From: Reyranella aquatilis
Lineage (GTDB): Bacteria > Pseudomonadota > Alphaproteobacteria > Reyranellales > Reyranellaceae
DNA length: 64,000 bases
Assembly: GCF_020880995.1 (NCBI RefSeq)
Contig: NZ_JAJISD010000006.1
Span: 186,001-250,000, forward strand
Reading direction: 5' to 3'
Part shown: positions 1 to 7,488 of the stretch, piece after piece
Position numbering within the stretch: the first letter of the stretch is position 1
Layout of the letters: every line of letters starts with the position of its first letter
Notes under the pieces: model-generated
Told to the model about the DNA's origin: nothing
The model's input: only the letters and a program-made list of their open reading frames with translations
The model's database searches: none
Translations under genes and position numbers: made by a program

Positions 1-115
1 GATCGTCGAGGCGCATGGCGGACGGATATCCGTCGCCGGCCGGGATGGCGGCGGCACGGCCTTTCGTTTCACCCTGCCGTCGACGGCCGGACGCGAGGAG
101 GGAGACGATGTCTAG
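1..115 (+). CDS. Sensor histidine kinase, C-terminal end (FixL-like), partial
   Basis: Only the last 37 codons lie in the window; the frame is open from base 2 and stops at TAG 113-115. The peptide has the end of a HATPase_c domain: IVEAHGGRI followed by a GGGTAFRFTLP G2-box ending. Its stop overlaps the ATG of the FixJ-type regulator at 108 by 8 bases, the arrangement of a translationally coupled two-component pair. Calling it FixL is an inference from the neighbour; the PAS/heme sensor part is outside the window. Confidence 0.8.
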   Translation, partial: IVEAHGGRISVAGRDGGGTAFRFTLPSTAGREEGDDV

Positions 116-752
116 CCAGGTGGTCCACGTCATCGACGACGACGTCGACGTCCGCCAGTCTCTGGCCTTCCTGCTGAGTACGGCGGGACTGGCCGTGCGC
201 GTTCACGATTCGGCGACCACCTTCCTGCAGTTGCTGCAGGATATCCAGGATGGATGCGTCGTCACCGACATCCGCATGCCGGGCATGGACGGACTGCAGC
301 TTCAGAAGCGGCTCGCCGAGCTGCGGCCCCGCCTGCCGGTGATCGTCATGACCGGCCATGGCGACGTGCCGCTGGCCGTACAGGCGATGAAAGCCGGTGC
401 CGTCGACTTCATCGAGAAGCCCTTCGACGACGAGGTGCTGCTCGCCGCGATCCGTTCCGCCCTGGCGCGTCACGCCCGCGACACCGAGCACGAGTCCCGT
501 GTCGCGGCCATCACCGCGCGACTCGCCCTCCTGTCGGAGCGCGAGCGCGAGGTGTTGAAGGGCCTGGTCGACGGCAAGCCCAACAAGGTGATCGCCTACG
601 ATCTCGGCATCAGCGCCCGGACCGTCGAGGTCTACCGCGCCAACGTCATGACCAAGATGCAGGCCGACAGCCTGTCGGCGCTGGTGCGGATGGTCTTGGC
701 GACCGCGCCACCCGACAAGACCCCCGGTCCGGACGGCGCCGCGGCAACCTGA
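108..752 (+). CDS. fixJ: FixJ-family response regulator
   Basis: A 214-residue two-domain regulator. The N-terminal receiver has the acidic pocket IDDD (residues 9-12), phospho-acceptor Asp54 in VVTDIRMPGMDG, the MTGHGDVPLAVQAMKAGA switch region and the KPF lysine. The C-terminal LuxR/FixJ helix-turn-helix starts at LSEREREVL and contains NKVIAYDLGISARTVEVYR. Length and motifs match FixJ. The ATG at 108 is chosen over an in-frame ATG at 15 because the receiver domain begins here, GAGGAGGGAGA precedes it, and it overlaps the kinase stop. In known systems phospho-FixJ activates fixK; a FixJ-like site precedes the fixK-type gene at 12626. Confidence 0.9.
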   Translation: MSSQVVHVIDDDVDVRQSLAFLLSTAGLAVRVHDSATTFLQLLQDIQDGCVVTDIRMPGMDGLQLQKRLAELRPRLPVIVMTGHGDVPLAVQAMKAGAVDFIEKPFDDEVLLAAIRSALARHARDTEHESRVAAITARLALLSEREREVLKGLVDGKPNKVIAYDLGISARTVEVYRANVMTKMQADSLSALVRMVLATAPPDKTPGPDGAAAT

Positions 753-765
753 AGGCTGTTTCGGC

Positions 766-1524
766 TCAGCGCCTTCCGTCGGCGACCGGCACGAGGTTCA
801 GCTCGACGAAACGTGTCAGTTCGCCCTGGGACAGTTTGCGCGGTTCGCCGAGCTCGAACAGGGTTCGGTGCGCGAGCACGACACGGGCGGTCAGGGAAAT
901 CGAGCGGTTCTCAAGGGACAGGCCGGCCGGGAGGCGCAGCGAGAAGCCCAGCGGCAGGTGCCAGCCGCTCCGCACGACCTGTTCGGTCAGGACGCCCGGC
1001 GGATCCTGCGACGTATCGAGCAGCTGAATTTGAAGTTCGATGCCTCTCTGCAGGGGCTCCTTCTGGGGATGGATCGCGGACCCGTTGATCACGATCGCCG
1101 GCGGCAGGCGGTCGCCGAGGTCCCGCAGCAGTGCGCTCGCATGGAACATCGTCGCCTGGCCCTCGGCGTTCAGGACGCAGGTGAAGCGGAAGAGGAACGA
1201 CGTGCCGTCGCGCCTCTTCGCCCAGCCGTTGCTCGTGATCGTCGTCAGGACGGATCGCGAATCCGCATCCTCGGTCCTGTCGATGGTCATCCAGGGACGC
1301 CCGTCGAGCGCGAGCGTCATGAAGGCGGGATCGCCCTGTCGCACGGTGCTGCCGGCCTTGCCGGCGCATCGCGAAAGCAGGGGAACGGGCGAGCTGTCGG
1401 AAGGTTCGGCGCGCACATCGAGCGACAGGGCCAGCGCGAGGATCACGACCACTGCCTGCGCGAAGCGGACGCAGAGCGTCCATCCCCATCGGGCGAGAGC
1501 GGGTGGCTCGGGCTGCGGCGTCAT
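766..1524 (-). CDS. Exported protein with a YbaY-like C-terminal domain
   Basis: A 252-residue protein starting MTPQPEPPALARWGW, with a hydrophobic export segment (about residues 20-36, ending in LDVRAEP). The middle (about 45-145) carries an SRCAGKAGSTVRQGDPAFM region of unknown family. The C-terminal 100 residues resemble the YbaY/YscW lipoprotein-chaperone domain (beta-rich; PLQRGIELQIQLLDTS). There is no lipobox Cys, so it is probably periplasmic or signal-anchored. It is convergent with fixJ (13-bp gap) and divergent from the NRAMP-family gene, with an FNR-type box between. Family assignment is tentative. Confidence 0.6.
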   Translation of the reverse strand: MTPQPEPPALARWGWTLCVRFAQAVVVILALALSLDVRAEPSDSSPVPLLSRCAGKAGSTVRQGDPAFMTLALDGRPWMTIDRTEDADSRSVLTTITSNGWAKRRDGTSFLFRFTCVLNAEGQATMFHASALLRDLGDRLPPAIVINGSAIHPQKEPLQRGIELQIQLLDTSQDPPGVLTEQVVRSGWHLPLGFSLRLPAGLSLENRSISLTARVVLAHRTLFELGEPRKLSQGELTRFVELNLVPVADGRR

Positions 1525-1609
1525 GTCTGCTCCTCCGACCTTGCACGGCGGGCCAGCGCGAGGCTCGTCCGGGCACCCCGATACAGTAGAGCCGGCGGGT
1601 AAGGCCCCC

Positions 1610-1623
1610 ATGATCCAGATCAA
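1610..1623. promoter_or_regulatory. FNR/FixK-type box (ATGATCCAGATCAA)
   Basis: Matches 9 of 10 positions of the TTGAT-N4-ATCAA consensus. It lies in the gap between the divergent genes starting at 1524 (-) and 1697 (+). Class II spacing (centre at -41.5) puts start sites near 1575 (-) and 1658 (+), both upstream of the chosen start codons. A TACTGT -10-like hexamer lies about where expected on the minus strand. This is a prediction by eye. Confidence 0.65.
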
Positions 1624-1696
1624 CGACGGTCCGCATTCGCGGTGGGACACAACTGCCTGCCGAACGTCACGCATCAGAAGCCAGCAGGGGCGCGCC

Positions 1697-2992
1697 TTGT
1701 CAGACGGAAATCCCGACCTGCCGCGCACGGCTTCGCCGGATCGGCGCGGCGCGCGGCTGGCGGGTCGGATCGGGCCGGGCATCGTGACCGGCGCGGCGGA
1801 CGACGATCCGAGCGGCATCGCGACCTACTCGCAGGCCGGGGCGCAGGCCGGTTTCGGTCTTCTCTGGACGGTGGTCCTCACCTGGCCGCTGATGGTGGCG
1901 GTCCAGTCGGTCAGCGCCCGGATCGGCCGCGTCACCGGGCGGGGGCTCGCGGCCAATCTGTGCCGGGTGTTTCCGCGCCCCCTGGTGCTGGTGGCGGTTG
2001 CCCTGCTGTTCGTGGCCAACACCGTCAACATCGGCGCGGACCTTTCGGCGATGGGCGCCGCCGTGAACATGCTCCTGCCGTGGGACCGCCATGGCTACAC
2101 GCTGGCCTTCGGCGCCCTCTCGCTGCTGGCGATCGTGTTCGTGCCCTACAGCCGCTATGTCGGCTACCTGAAATGGCTGACCTTTTCGCTGCTGGCCTAT
2201 GGCGGCATCGTGTTCACGGTGCGGCTCGACTGGGCGGCCGTGGCGGCCGGTTCCCTGGTTCCGGCCTTCGATCTCGACAGCCGGACGCTGATGCTGGTCG
2301 TGGCGGTGCTCGGCACGACGATCGCGCCTTACCTCTTCTTCTGGCAGACGTCGCAGGAAGTCGAGGACGAGGAGGCGGACCCCGAAGCGGCGCCCCTGAT
2401 CGTATCCGCCGATCATGCCGGGCTCGAGATCGCCCGGATCAACCGCGAGACCGCCATCGGCATGGCCGTGTCGAACATCGTCGCCTTCTTCATCATGCTG
2501 ACGACCGCCGCGACTCTCCATGCATCCGGCGTCACGGACATCCAGAGCACGGAGCAGGCCGCGGCGGCGCTGCGGCCGATCGCCGGCGAGGCGACGTTCC
2601 TGCTCTTCAGCCTGGGCATCGTCGGGACAGGATTGCTGGCCGTGCCGGTGCTGGCCGGATCGGCGGCCTATGCTTTCGGCGAGGTACTCGGCTGGACCAC
2701 GGGGCTCGAGAATCGCCCGCGCGACGCGCTCCCTTTCTACGCCGTCATTGCCGCGGGCATCGGGATCGGCCTCGCGGTCGACCACCTTGCCCTCGATCCC
2801 ATCAAGGCGCTGGTCTGGTCGGCGGTATTGAACGGCGTGATCGTGGTGCCCTTCATCGCTGCCATGATGGTCGTCGCGTCGAGGCCGGACATCATGGGGG
2901 CGTTCGTCGCCAGCTGGTGGCAGCGAATCCTTGGATGGCTGACCTTCGCGGTGATGGGTGCCGCCGCGCTGGCCATGTTCGCCCTGCTGTAG
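1697..2992 (+). CDS. NRAMP-family metal ion transporter, non-canonical binding motifs
   Basis: A 431-residue polytopic inner-membrane protein with about 11 hydrophobic segments, in the NRAMP superfamily. The TM1 metal motif usually written DPGN reads DDDPSGIATY, and the TM6 MPH motif reads IAPYLFFWQ. The protein therefore belongs to a divergent NRAMP branch whose substrate need not be Mn/Fe. The TTG start at 1697 is preceded by AGGGG. An in-frame ATG at 1610 lies inside the predicted FNR-type box, upstream of the inferred transcription start, and is rejected. The divergent position and box suggest control with the low-oxygen regulon. Confidence 0.85.
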   Translation: MSDGNPDLPRTASPDRRGARLAGRIGPGIVTGAADDDPSGIATYSQAGAQAGFGLLWTVVLTWPLMVAVQSVSARIGRVTGRGLAANLCRVFPRPLVLVAVALLFVANTVNIGADLSAMGAAVNMLLPWDRHGYTLAFGALSLLAIVFVPYSRYVGYLKWLTFSLLAYGGIVFTVRLDWAAVAAGSLVPAFDLDSRTLMLVVAVLGTTIAPYLFFWQTSQEVEDEEADPEAAPLIVSADHAGLEIARINRETAIGMAVSNIVAFFIMLTTAATLHASGVTDIQSTEQAAAALRPIAGEATFLLFSLGIVGTGLLAVPVLAGSAAYAFGEVLGWTTGLENRPRDALPFYAVIAAGIGIGLAVDHLALDPIKALVWSAVLNGVIVVPFIAAMMVVASRPDIMGAFVASWWQRILGWLTFAVMGAAALAMFALL

Positions 2993-3026
2993 GTCCGCAG
3001 TTCGGCGCTGCGGAAAACTGCAGACC

Positions 3027-3040
3027 TTGAGCCATATCAA
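3027..3040 (+). promoter_or_regulatory. FNR/FixK-type box (TTGAGCCATATCAA)
   Basis: Perfect TTGA-N6-TCAA dyad, 9/10 to TTGAT-N4-ATCAA, 35 bp after the transporter stop. The next start codon is at 3096. A class II promoter would start near 3075, and a TCTATT -10-like hexamer lies at 3061-3066. Confidence 0.75.
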
Positions 3041-3095
3041 GGGCCACCTGCGCCTTCGGGTCTATTGGGAAGGTGTATCCGGCACGGAGCAACCC

Positions 3096-3290
3096 ATGCT
3101 GCGTTGGGGCGCACTCCTCTCGATTGGCGTTCTGGGCTTCGGTGGCTTGATCCTGGCCGGTCTCACAAGCGACGTCCGCGTCTTCGTCATCTGTCTTCCC
3201 TTCAGCCTGCTGGCCGTCCTGCTCTGGTGGTGGCTGATGAAGGACGCCGACGATGCCCGGCGGACGCATCGACAAAAGGGAGACGGCTAA
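3096..3290 (+). CDS. Small two-helix membrane protein, unknown function
   Basis: A 64-residue protein with two predicted membrane helices: about residues 5-22 (ALLSIGVLGFGGLILAGL) and 28-48 (VFVICLPFSLLAVLLWWWL). A charged tail (KDADDARRTHRQKGDG) follows. A GGAG Shine-Dalgarno precedes ATG 3096. Its stop TAA overlaps the ATG of the next gene (TAATG), so the two are translationally coupled. No family is recognised. It is the first gene after an FNR-type box and therefore probably low-oxygen induced. Confidence 0.7.
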   Translation: MLRWGALLSIGVLGFGGLILAGLTSDVRVFVICLPFSLLAVLLWWWLMKDADDARRTHRQKGDG

Positions 3291-3664
3291 TGCACCTGAA
3301 ACAGATTCGACTGGAACTTGCCCGGACACCCGAGTTCCCCAACGGCAGCGCGGCGCACGGCTACGAGCTCGTGGCACCCCTGGACGCCAAGGGTCATCTC
3401 GACTCGGCGGGTTTCTCGGATGCCAAGGCAGCCTGCACCGTTCGCCGATTCTGGGCCGGCGCCGACGACGAGCACGGCGCGCTGATCCATACGCGCGGCG
3501 GCTGGGTCTTCTCGTACGCGCCCGGCCCGGACGACGACGAGCCGATCTTCAAGCTCGACCGGCATCAGTTCACGGTCGGCGACTACATCACCGTCACCGA
3601 GCACGACGGTGTCGCGAGGCCCTTTCGTGTCGTCGAGGTGAAGCCCGCCATCCTGCGCCGCTGA
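3290..3664 (+). CDS. Conserved-looking hypothetical protein, 124 aa
   Basis: A soluble acidic protein starting MHLKQIRLELARTPEFPNGS. It contains a GALIHTRGGWVFSYAPGP stretch and a beta-rich end (HQFTVGDYITVTEHDGVARPFRVVEV). No signal peptide or membrane helix is seen. The ATG overlaps the upstream stop codon. It sits in a three-gene unit (small membrane protein, this gene, phasin) behind an FNR-type box. I do not recognise a named family, and no catalytic motif is evident. Confidence 0.7.
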   Translation: MHLKQIRLELARTPEFPNGSAAHGYELVAPLDAKGHLDSAGFSDAKAACTVRRFWAGADDEHGALIHTRGGWVFSYAPGPDDDEPIFKLDRHQFTVGDYITVTEHDGVARPFRVVEVKPAILRR

Positions 3665-3699
3665 CGGCAAGCCGATGTCCTGAAACCAAGGAGGCCAAC

Positions 3700-3999
3700 A
3701 TGTCCGCACCGTTCCCATCCCTGATCCCCGAGCCCGGCCTGTCCGCTGCCGGCGATTCGCTTGTCGAATGGCAGCGCGGCATCACCGAGTTCGCCTTCCT
3801 GCGCCTCAACCGCAACCTGCAGTGCTGCCAGGATCTCATGGGCGCGAGGACGCCGGCCGACCTGCACAAGGTCCAGCAGGACTGGGCCCTGCAGTTCTCG
3901 TCCGACTATCGGGACGAAATCCGCCGGCAGATTGAACTGCTGGCCTCCGCGCCCGCCACATCGGACGAGGTGCAGGAGACCGCCGCGCTCGTCGCCTGA
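3700..3999 (+). CDS. Phasin family protein
   Basis: A 99-residue, mostly helical protein. The core (WQRGITEFAFLRLNRNLQ ... CQDLMGARTPADLHKVQQ) matches the phasin pattern of an amphipathic helix followed by the conserved 'tP.el...q..' segment. Phasins coat polyhydroxyalkanoate granules, so this links the regulon to carbon/redox storage. ATG 3700 is preceded by AAGGAGG at good spacing. It follows the 124-aa gene by 35 bp and ends 11 bp before the next FNR-type box. Confidence 0.75.
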   Translation: MSAPFPSLIPEPGLSAAGDSLVEWQRGITEFAFLRLNRNLQCCQDLMGARTPADLHKVQQDWALQFSSDYRDEIRRQIELLASAPATSDEVQETAALVA

Positions 4000-4010
4000 T
4001 TGCCGGGCGG

Positions 4011-4024
4011 TTGAGGCAGATCAA
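4011..4024 (+). promoter_or_regulatory. FNR/FixK-type box (TTGAGGCAGATCAA)
   Basis: Perfect TTGA-N6-TCAA dyad between the phasin stop (3999) and the alcohol dehydrogenase ATG (4078). A class II start would fall near 4059, with CCTATC at 4045-4050 as a -10 candidate. It would drive the adh-bgl-glk-SbmA-like operon. Confidence 0.75.
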
Positions 4025-4077
4025 CCCGCCGCTACCGGTCGGAGCCTATCGTCGCGCATGAAACGCGGAGGAACGTC

Positions 4078-5151
4078 ATGACCAGGATGATGGCGGCCGT
4101 CTTTGCCGAACCGGGACGCATCGTCCTGGAATCGCGACCGATGCCCGACGTCGGACCCCTGGATGCGTTGCTGCGCATCTCGACGACCACGATCTGCGGC
4201 ACCGATGTTCACATCCTTCGCGGCGAGTATCCCGTCCGCAAGGGACTGATCGTCGGTCACGAGCCGGTGGGGATCATCGAGAAGCTGGGCTCGCAGGTGA
4301 AGGGCTACAAGGAAGGCCAGCGCGTCATCGCCGGCGCGATCACCCCCAGCGGACACAGCTACGCCTGCCTCTGCGGCCAGCATTCGCAGGACGGGGCCGA
4401 AACCCGCCACGGATTCAAGCCGGCGGGCGGCTGGCGCTTCGGCAACACCATCGACGGCTGCCAGGCGGAGTTCGTCCTGGTGCCGGACGCGATGGCGAAC
4501 CTGGCGCCGGTGCCAGGCAACCTCAGCGACGAGCAGGTCCTGATGTGCCCCGACATCATGTCGACCGGGTTTGCCGGCGCCGAGAGCGGCCAGGTCCGGA
4601 TCGGCGACACGGTGGCGGTGTTCGCCCTCGGCCCGATCGGGCTTTGCGCGGCGCTCGGGGCGCGGCTGATGGGGGCGACCACCGTGATCGGCGTCGATAC
4701 CGTCGCGGCCCGGATGGCCGTTGCCCGCAAGCTCGGCGTCGATCACGTGATCGATTTCCGCAAGGGCGATCCGGTGGCGGCGATCCGCGAGTTGACCGAC
4801 GGTCGCGGTGTCGATGTGGCCATCGAGGCACTCGGCACCCAGCAGACCTTCGAGAACGCCCTGCGCGTGCTGCGCCCCGGCGGCACGCTGTCGAGCCTCG
4901 GTGTCTATTCGGGCGACCTCCGCATCCCGCTCGATGCCTTCACCGCGGGCCTGGGAGACAACAAGATCGTCACCTCCCTGTGCCCGGGCGGCAAGGAACG
5001 CATGCGCCGCCTGATGGCCGCGGTCTCCTCGGGCCGGGCCAACCTCGAGGCGCTGGTCACGCACCGCTTCGCCCTGGCCGACATCGAGGCGGCCTACGAC
5101 CTCTTCGCCCATCAGCGCGACGGCGTGCTGAAAGTGGCGATCACGCCCTGA
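4078..5151 (+). CDS. Zinc-dependent alcohol dehydrogenase, secondary-alcohol type
   Basis: A 357-residue MDR-family dehydrogenase. Likely catalytic zinc ligands are Cys40 (ICGTDVH), His61 and Glu62 (GHEPVG) and the Asp of CPDIMSTGF. This pattern, including GGWRFGN and SLCPGGKER, is that of the Clostridium beijerinckii/Thermoanaerobacter secondary-alcohol dehydrogenases, which lack the structural zinc; the four-Cys lobe is absent here too. The Rossmann segment AVFALGPIGLCAALGA binds the nucleotide. The GTDTV-like region after beta-2 (GVDTVAARM) leaves NAD versus NADP open. First gene of an operon with a beta-glucosidase 7 bp downstream, behind an FNR-type box. Confidence 0.85.
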   Translation: MTRMMAAVFAEPGRIVLESRPMPDVGPLDALLRISTTTICGTDVHILRGEYPVRKGLIVGHEPVGIIEKLGSQVKGYKEGQRVIAGAITPSGHSYACLCGQHSQDGAETRHGFKPAGGWRFGNTIDGCQAEFVLVPDAMANLAPVPGNLSDEQVLMCPDIMSTGFAGAESGQVRIGDTVAVFALGPIGLCAALGARLMGATTVIGVDTVAARMAVARKLGVDHVIDFRKGDPVAAIRELTDGRGVDVAIEALGTQQTFENALRVLRPGGTLSSLGVYSGDLRIPLDAFTAGLGDNKIVTSLCPGGKERMRRLMAAVSSGRANLEALVTHRFALADIEAAYDLFAHQRDGVLKVAITP

Positions 5152-5158
5152 GGCCGGC

Positions 5159-6541
5159 ATGACCCTCGTCAACGACCCCGGTGCAGAACCGCCATCCTCG
5201 GCGAAGACACACGGCTTGCTGCGCCCCGATTTCGTCTGGGGCGTCTCGACCTCGTCGTACCAGATCGAAGGCGCCGCCCGGGAAGGCGGGCGCGGCGAGA
5301 GCATCTGGGATCCGTTCTGCCGCCAGCAAGGCCGGATCGCCAATGGCGATACGGGCGACGTGGCCTGCGATCACTATCACCGCTATCGCGAGGACGTCGC
5401 GCTGATGCGGCAGCTGGGCGTGGGCGCCTACCGGTTCTCGGTCGCCTGGCCGCGTGTCCTTCCCGCCGGCCGGGGGCAAGCGAACGAGACCGGACTCGAA
5501 TTCTACGACCGGCTGGTCGACAGTCTGCTCGCCGTCGGCATCGAACCCTGGGTCTGCCTCTACCACTGGGATCTTCCGCAGGCTCTTCAGGAGGCCGGTG
5601 GCTGGGTCAACCGGGACTGCGCCAGCTGGTTCGCCGACTATGCGCGCCTCGTCGCGAGCCGCCTCGGCGATCGCGTCAAGCGGTTCGCAACGTTCAACGA
5701 GCCGAGTGTGTTCACGCTCTTTGGCTATGCCTTCGGCTGGCATCCGCCCGCAGTCGACGACGCGGCCAGCCATCATGCGGCGATCCACCACGTCAACCTG
5801 GCGCACGGGATGGCCATCGACGTGCTGCGCGACTACATCATCGGCGCATCGCTGGGTGCCATCCACAACATGCAGCCGGCGCGACCGGTGCAGGCGACGG
5901 CGGAAGACCGGGCGGCCGCGCGGATGCTCGATTGCTACTGGAATCGCGCTTTCGCCGATCCGCAGATGCTGGGTGTCTATCCCGACGCCCTCGCGGCCCG
6001 CATGGCGCCGTTCTGCCGCGACGGCGACCTGAAGCGGATCCATCGCCCGGTCGACTGGCTGGGGATCAACCACTATTCGCCGGTCTATGCGCGGGCCGAT
6101 TCCGCCTCGAGGCTGGGGTTCGCGTGGAGTGATGCGCCGGCCGACGCGCCGCGCTCGCCCATCGGCTGGCAGATCGACCCCGCCGCCTTTCGCGACGTCC
6201 TGATCGACGCCTGCGACCGCTACGGCCTGCCGATCTACGTCACCGAGAACGGCGCGGGAGCGGTCGAGCTGGCGGATGCCTCCGGCGCCGTCGACGATCG
6301 CGAGCGCATCGAGTATCTCGCGGCGTACATCGAGGCGCTGGAAGAAGCGACCGTGCTCGGGGCCGACGTGCGAGGCTATTTCGTGTGGTCGCTGCTCGAC
6401 AATTTCGAGTGGGGTGCGGGCTATTCGAACCGCTTCGGCATCGTTCGCGTGGACTACGCCACGCAGGCGCGCACGCCCAAGGCGTCGGCCAGATGGTACG
6501 CGGCTCGGATCGCGTCGCATCGCGCGAAGGCCACGGCATGA
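5159..6541 (+). CDS. Family 1 glycoside hydrolase (beta-glucosidase)
   Basis: A 460-residue GH1 enzyme without signal peptide, hence cytoplasmic. Acid/base Glu181 lies in TFNEP and nucleophile Glu363 in YVTENG. The family N-terminal signature FVWGVSTSSYQIEGA is present, as is the C-terminal aglycone-site segment WSLLDNFEWGAGY. It releases glucose from beta-glucosides. It overlaps the glucokinase gene by 4 bases (ATGA), so the released sugar is likely fed directly to phosphorylation. Confidence 0.93.
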   Translation: MTLVNDPGAEPPSSAKTHGLLRPDFVWGVSTSSYQIEGAAREGGRGESIWDPFCRQQGRIANGDTGDVACDHYHRYREDVALMRQLGVGAYRFSVAWPRVLPAGRGQANETGLEFYDRLVDSLLAVGIEPWVCLYHWDLPQALQEAGGWVNRDCASWFADYARLVASRLGDRVKRFATFNEPSVFTLFGYAFGWHPPAVDDAASHHAAIHHVNLAHGMAIDVLRDYIIGASLGAIHNMQPARPVQATAEDRAAARMLDCYWNRAFADPQMLGVYPDALAARMAPFCRDGDLKRIHRPVDWLGINHYSPVYARADSASRLGFAWSDAPADAPRSPIGWQIDPAAFRDVLIDACDRYGLPIYVTENGAGAVELADASGAVDDRERIEYLAAYIEALEEATVLGADVRGYFVWSLLDNFEWGAGYSNRFGIVRVDYATQARTPKASARWYAARIASHRAKATA

Positions 6542-7488
6542 CCTGCCGTCTCCTTGCCGATGTCGGCGGGACGCGCACCCGGTTCGCGCTTCTCGACGGC
6601 GAAGGGCTGGGGGCCATCGAATCGGTACCGACGGGCGCCTATTCGAGCGCTGTCGATGCCTTCCGGCACTTTCTCAACGGCCTGGCGGAAGGGAGGGTCG
6701 TCGAGGAAGCCGTGATCGCGGCGGCCGGTCCGGTCTCGGGCGGACGCTGCAAACTCACGAACGCGTCGTGGGTGCTGGAGAGCGAGCAGTTGCAGCGCCA
6801 GCTGTCGTTGCGCGACGTCACGCTCGTCAACGATCTCGCCGCGCTCGCCTGGGGCGTACCAGACCTGACCGACGGCGACGTCGTGGCGATCGGCGAGGGT
6901 TATTGTGATCCGGGCAGCCCGGTCGTTCTTCTGGCGCCCGGCACCGGAATGGGCGTCGCCTGCTACATACCCGGTGCCGAAGGTTCGCATGTGCTCTCGA
7001 GCGAAGGCGGGCATGCGACCCTAGCGGCGGGAGATGCGGCAGAGGCATCCGTGATCGAGTCCCTGCGCCGCCGCTTCGACCATGTTTCCGCCGAGCGCGT
7101 GCTCTCCGGAGGCGGGCTGGTGAACCTGTACCAGGCACTCGGTGGCCGCGGGGGCCGCGCCGATGCGGTCACGCCCGAGGAGATCGTGCGAGGCGCCCTG
7201 CAGGGCGACGACCGGCAGGCCGGCGACGCGGTCGGCATGTTCTGCGGGTTCCTCGGATCCTTCGCCGGCGATCTGGCGCTCCTGTTCGGCGCCAAGGGCG
7301 GCGTCCTGATCGGGGGCGGCATCGGGCCTCGCCTCGCTTCGGTGCTGCAGCGCTCGGCATTCCGGGCGAAGTTCGTCCGCAAGGGTCGGTTCGAGTCCTA
7401 CGCCGCCGGGATCGCGACCCGCGTCATCGTTCGTCCGGAGCCGACTTTCCTCGGCCTCAAGGCCCTGGCGACGAGAAGCGGGACGTGA
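6538..7488 (+). CDS. glk: Glucokinase
   Basis: A 316-residue protein of the proteobacterial Glk family. It has the phosphate-1 motif LLADVGGTRTRFALLD, the catalytic region LVNDLAALAWG, the APGTGMGVA motif and ESEGG-like SSEGGHA. It converts glucose to glucose-6-phosphate with ATP. ATG 6538 overlaps the beta-glucosidase stop (ATGA), and the gene ends in a GTGA overlap with the next. Stringent coupling supports a four-gene operon behind the box at 4011. Confidence 0.92.
   Translation: MTCRLLADVGGTRTRFALLDGEGLGAIESVPTGAYSSAVDAFRHFLNGLAEGRVVEEAVIAAAGPVSGGRCKLTNASWVLESEQLQRQLSLRDVTLVNDLAALAWGVPDLTDGDVVAIGEGYCDPGSPVVLLAPGTGMGVACYIPGAEGSHVLSSEGGHATLAAGDAAEASVIESLRRRFDHVSAERVLSGGGLVNLYQALGGRGGRADAVTPEEIVRGALQGDDRQAGDAVGMFCGFLGSFAGDLALLFGAKGGVLIGGGIGPRLASVLQRSAFRAKFVRKGRFESYAAGIATRVIVRPEPTFLGLKALATRSGT

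Noticed and set aside
15..107. Upstream ATG for fixJ at 15
   Set aside because: The extra 31 residues would lie in the kinase coding region in another frame. The receiver fold and Shine-Dalgarno fit ATG 108.
1040..1696. N-terminal extension of the NRAMP-family frame
   Set aside because: It overlaps the gene at 766-1524 and contains the regulatory box; no transporter homology lies before residue 1 of the TTG start.
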